From Eremophila alpestris peregrina (Eukaryota > Chordata > Aves > Passeriformes > Alaudidae), in the NCBI GenBank assembly GCA_009792885.1, contig WMCF01000009.1, forward strand, positions 3,576,954 through 3,640,953: a stretch of DNA of 64,000 nt, written 5' to 3'. This document shows positions 61,291-64,000 of the stretch, piece by piece. A program made the translations under genes and the position numbers. The stretch's first letter is position 1, and the number at the start of each line of letters is the position of its first letter. The notes beneath the pieces were generated by a model. The model had not been told where the DNA came from. It worked only from the letters and a program-made list of their open reading frames with translations, and did no database searches.

Positions 61291-64000
61291 ACAATCCTCT
61301 TCCAGGTTAAAAAAGAAAGTTTATCTAGACACAAATACCATCTGGAATACCATGAGCGAAAATATTCTTATATGAAATATATCATAATGTAGACACATAT
61401 GCTTCTTTTTTTTTTTTTTTTTTTTTGCAACTTCAATTCCTTCACTTACATAATTGGCATTGCTCCTTAATACCAAGGAAATATTTTCTTTTAGAGGTTA
61501 CCAATCTTAACGAGCCAAGTTAACAATCTTAACTTACCTTCAGTTATTTTAACCACTGCTGAGTCTGGAAAGACAGCTCACTTGTAAGCATGCAGTGTCA
61601 GTGTTACAATCACAAGCAGAAACACTGAGTAAGATATGCTGAGCCCCAGTGGGGTCAGTAGGGCTCCACAGGTATTTTCAGCTTGCAGGAATCTTATAAC
61701 TAGTGATAGATGAGCTGGAAAAACACAGCTTCTATCTCAAACACAGCTGAATCCTGTGACCAGAAGTTACCAACATCATCTTTATATTTCTAAACTGAAG
61801 AAATACCTTATGAAATGATTGGAGAAAGCTGAACATAAAAGTAATGTACCTCCTTTCAAGCCTTCTAAAACAAGCCAATGAGTCTTATTGCAGCTTGTTC
61901 ACTTTTACCAAAATTACTTCAAAATCTTAACACACTGAGGACATTTTTCTCAAAATCACATAATATTCTTGTGCACTTCTGGAGCAGTAAGCAATTTCTA
62001 TAAACTTGACCACACTGTGGCTCAAGTGAGGGCTGCTGGGTTTTTCTGCCAGAAGCAACACGCTAGGGAGAAAAAAAGTGAACTGTATAAGGGAGATGCT
62101 GGATTAGCAGCCAGTGAACTGTTGTAATGATCCATTGCAGCAGCTCTGTGGCCTTTCTATCTTGAGCCATTAATCACCAAAGTTTCAGCATCCTCTCTAG
62201 CACAGGTCAGTCAGCTGATGCTTAAAACACCATATAATCAGGCTTGTGCTTCAAGGCTGAAATTTAGGATTATGGTTGAAGATAATCCATTCAGGCTCTG
62301 GAAGCCCTTGTACTTTTTTTGGTTTTTTTCCTACTGCAGAATGCATTTATTTGACTGCAAACCAAGCCAGAAGAAGCACAGAAAGCCTGTGACCATCTCC
62401 CTGATTTTGGCTTCCTCTCCATCTCTGGACATTGAGACTGAGCTGCACTTCAGTGAAGCTGAGTATTTGAAAGCCAAATTGTCTCACACTGCCCCTCTCT
62501 GCAATTCAAGAATGTTTCTAAGACTTATTTGCAGTTTTCCACTGCTCAAAGACAGTAGCAGGACTTTTCCTCTTGAGATCCTATTAGGGCTGGAGTTGGT
62601 GGGGTTGCAGCAAATATACTTCAAATGCATTTATGTGATTTAGTTTCTGTGTCATTCCCCCCCTACCATGCACCCTCTGCAAAAAGGGCTGTAATTAGAA
62701 CTACTCAGCGCACTGCAGATATCTTTATTTAATTAGTGTTGTTAAATTACATGGCAAAAAAGCAACTCCCCCTCTCCTTTCATGTCCATGAAGGCTCCCA
62801 CAGACAGCAGAACCAGTATCTTCCTGGGAAGCAAGGTTTTATGACATCAGGCAGGAATGGCATATTCCTTAACATACTACAGATGGGCTCGACAGACTCT
62901 GTGTGTGACTGCAGACAGGAGCAAGGGCCTGAGGAGGACAAACTGCAGTCCTTAGAGCATGGGCTCATAGGCTGTTGATTTCTTTCAGTTGCTGGATCAC
63001 CACTGTCTTGAACAAGGATTACTTTTTGCCCTATTTCTGTCCTCACAACATTTATTTTCAAATACTAAGTTTGGACAAGGTTCAGAGGAGTCATTGTTGG
63101 GTGCCCAAATGGCACAGCAACAGGAGACCTACTGCTCAAAACAGTAAGTAGGAAGTAACTTTTGGGCACATTTTAAGATTTCATGATCTTAAAGCTTTAT
63201 GTCTCACTACTGCATCCCAATTTCAGAAAGATGCAGATTCCAGATTCCTCTTCATTAGTGTTACCAGCTTGCTTGGTACCCAAATAAAATAACTTTCTTG
63301 CAAGCATTTCACTACTGAAGCTGAATTTTTTATTACTGTTGTTTCCTTTACATCAAACTGACCTTCTCTAAGAGCTATATATCTTTCCCTGGTTTAGAAG
63401 TACTGGTTCCACTCCAGCACATAAGAGCAGTTTTATTCTGCAACAAAATAGTGCAGTGCAAGGAAATGAGAGGGGGGTCTTCTCCATCTGGCAGATGATC
63501 CTTAGAAGTGGAAAAGAAGATGTGCAGGCTTATGCTATTAAACTTTTTGAATTCAAATGGGATCCAGCTGTTTGAGATCCACAGCATTCTTCCAGTTTAA
63601 CTGTTCACAGTATGTATACTTTCAATCCCTTGATTTTTGTTTTCTTTTATTGTTGGGGCCTGAGATTATAAACGCCTCAGTCTTTCAAATGTGAAGTGCA
63701 GCCCATGGTAATTTGTTCTAATCAACTGCAGTAAGAAATGTCTGCTCTGTAAGCTTGAATGCTTTTTCTCTCCCTTGACAACAGAATAGACTTCTTACAA
63801 AAAAATAAACATCTGGTTTGAGTTGAACATCAAATTGCAGTTGCTTTAAGTGCCAACTATTAAATTACCTCAAATGTTTTACGTTTGAACATGATTTTTC
63901 AAGACAGCTAAATTTTTTAACTGTAGCACAAATGTACAGTTAAAATTGCTTTAGAAGGTTAAATCCCTTGAAGATAGGGAGTTTTTTTAAAAATCATGTG
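61291..64000. other. Intergenic stretch, no gene recognised
   Basis: AT-rich unique sequence with a long T-run at about 61407-61426. The longest open frame (62218-62643, 141 codons) has no recognisable domain, no signal sequence and no supporting splice context, so I do not call it a gene. No mobile element was recognised. Confidence 0.65.

Noticed and set aside
62218..62643. 141-codon open frame on +
   Set aside because: No recognisable domain, no conserved composition and no regulatory or splice context. This length is expected by chance in 64 kb of six frames.

Overview
This is vertebrate, almost certainly avian, nuclear DNA. Coding sequence is sparse, introns are long with GT-AG junctions, and the interspersed repeats are those of a bird: several 5'-truncated CR1 LINE copies ending in the ATTCTATGA-type tail, and an ERVL-type solo LTR of a kind widespread in birds. 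There are no Alu or L1 elements. I cannot name the species.

The only protein-coding gene I can support is the 3' half of CREB5 (cAMP-responsive element-binding protein 5, ATF2/ATF7/CREB5 bZIP family) on the + strand. Positions 1-16668 are the distal part of an upstream intron. The coding exons are 16669-16992 (His-rich segment), 22060-22287 (basic region and first half of the leucine zipper), 23246-23354 (rest of the zipper) and 24511-24674 (C-terminus, TAA stop at 24672). Phases are consistent (0/0, 0/0, 0/1, 1/stop) and together the exons encode the last 274 residues. The N-terminal zinc finger and transactivation exons lie upstream of the window. A long AT-rich 3' UTR probably runs to about 31285, with a terminal AATAAA at 31262-31267.

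Intronic extras are a MIR-like SINE relic (1722-1945), a CR1 fragment (4875-5767), an antisense solo ERVL LTR (about 9413-9962), an (ATCT)n microsatellite and two perfect AT-rich inverted repeats.

From about 31.3 kb to the end I find no gene that can be supported. This intergenic region holds a CpG island (about 38770-39520), a CR1 tail (40118-40165), a minus-strand CR1 (40533-41340), an ancient CR1/L3-like relic (about 54330-55070), a perfect 17-bp hairpin (59279-59316), a CR1 (60154-60940) and a second small CpG island touching that CR1 (about 60945-61290). The islands may be promoters or enhancers of unannotated transcripts, but no protein-coding exon is visible there. Apart from the four CREB5 exons and a degraded CR1 reading-frame fragment, the short open frames I examined look like chance or low-complexity frames. 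I saw no tRNA, rRNA, CRISPR array or novel gene system.
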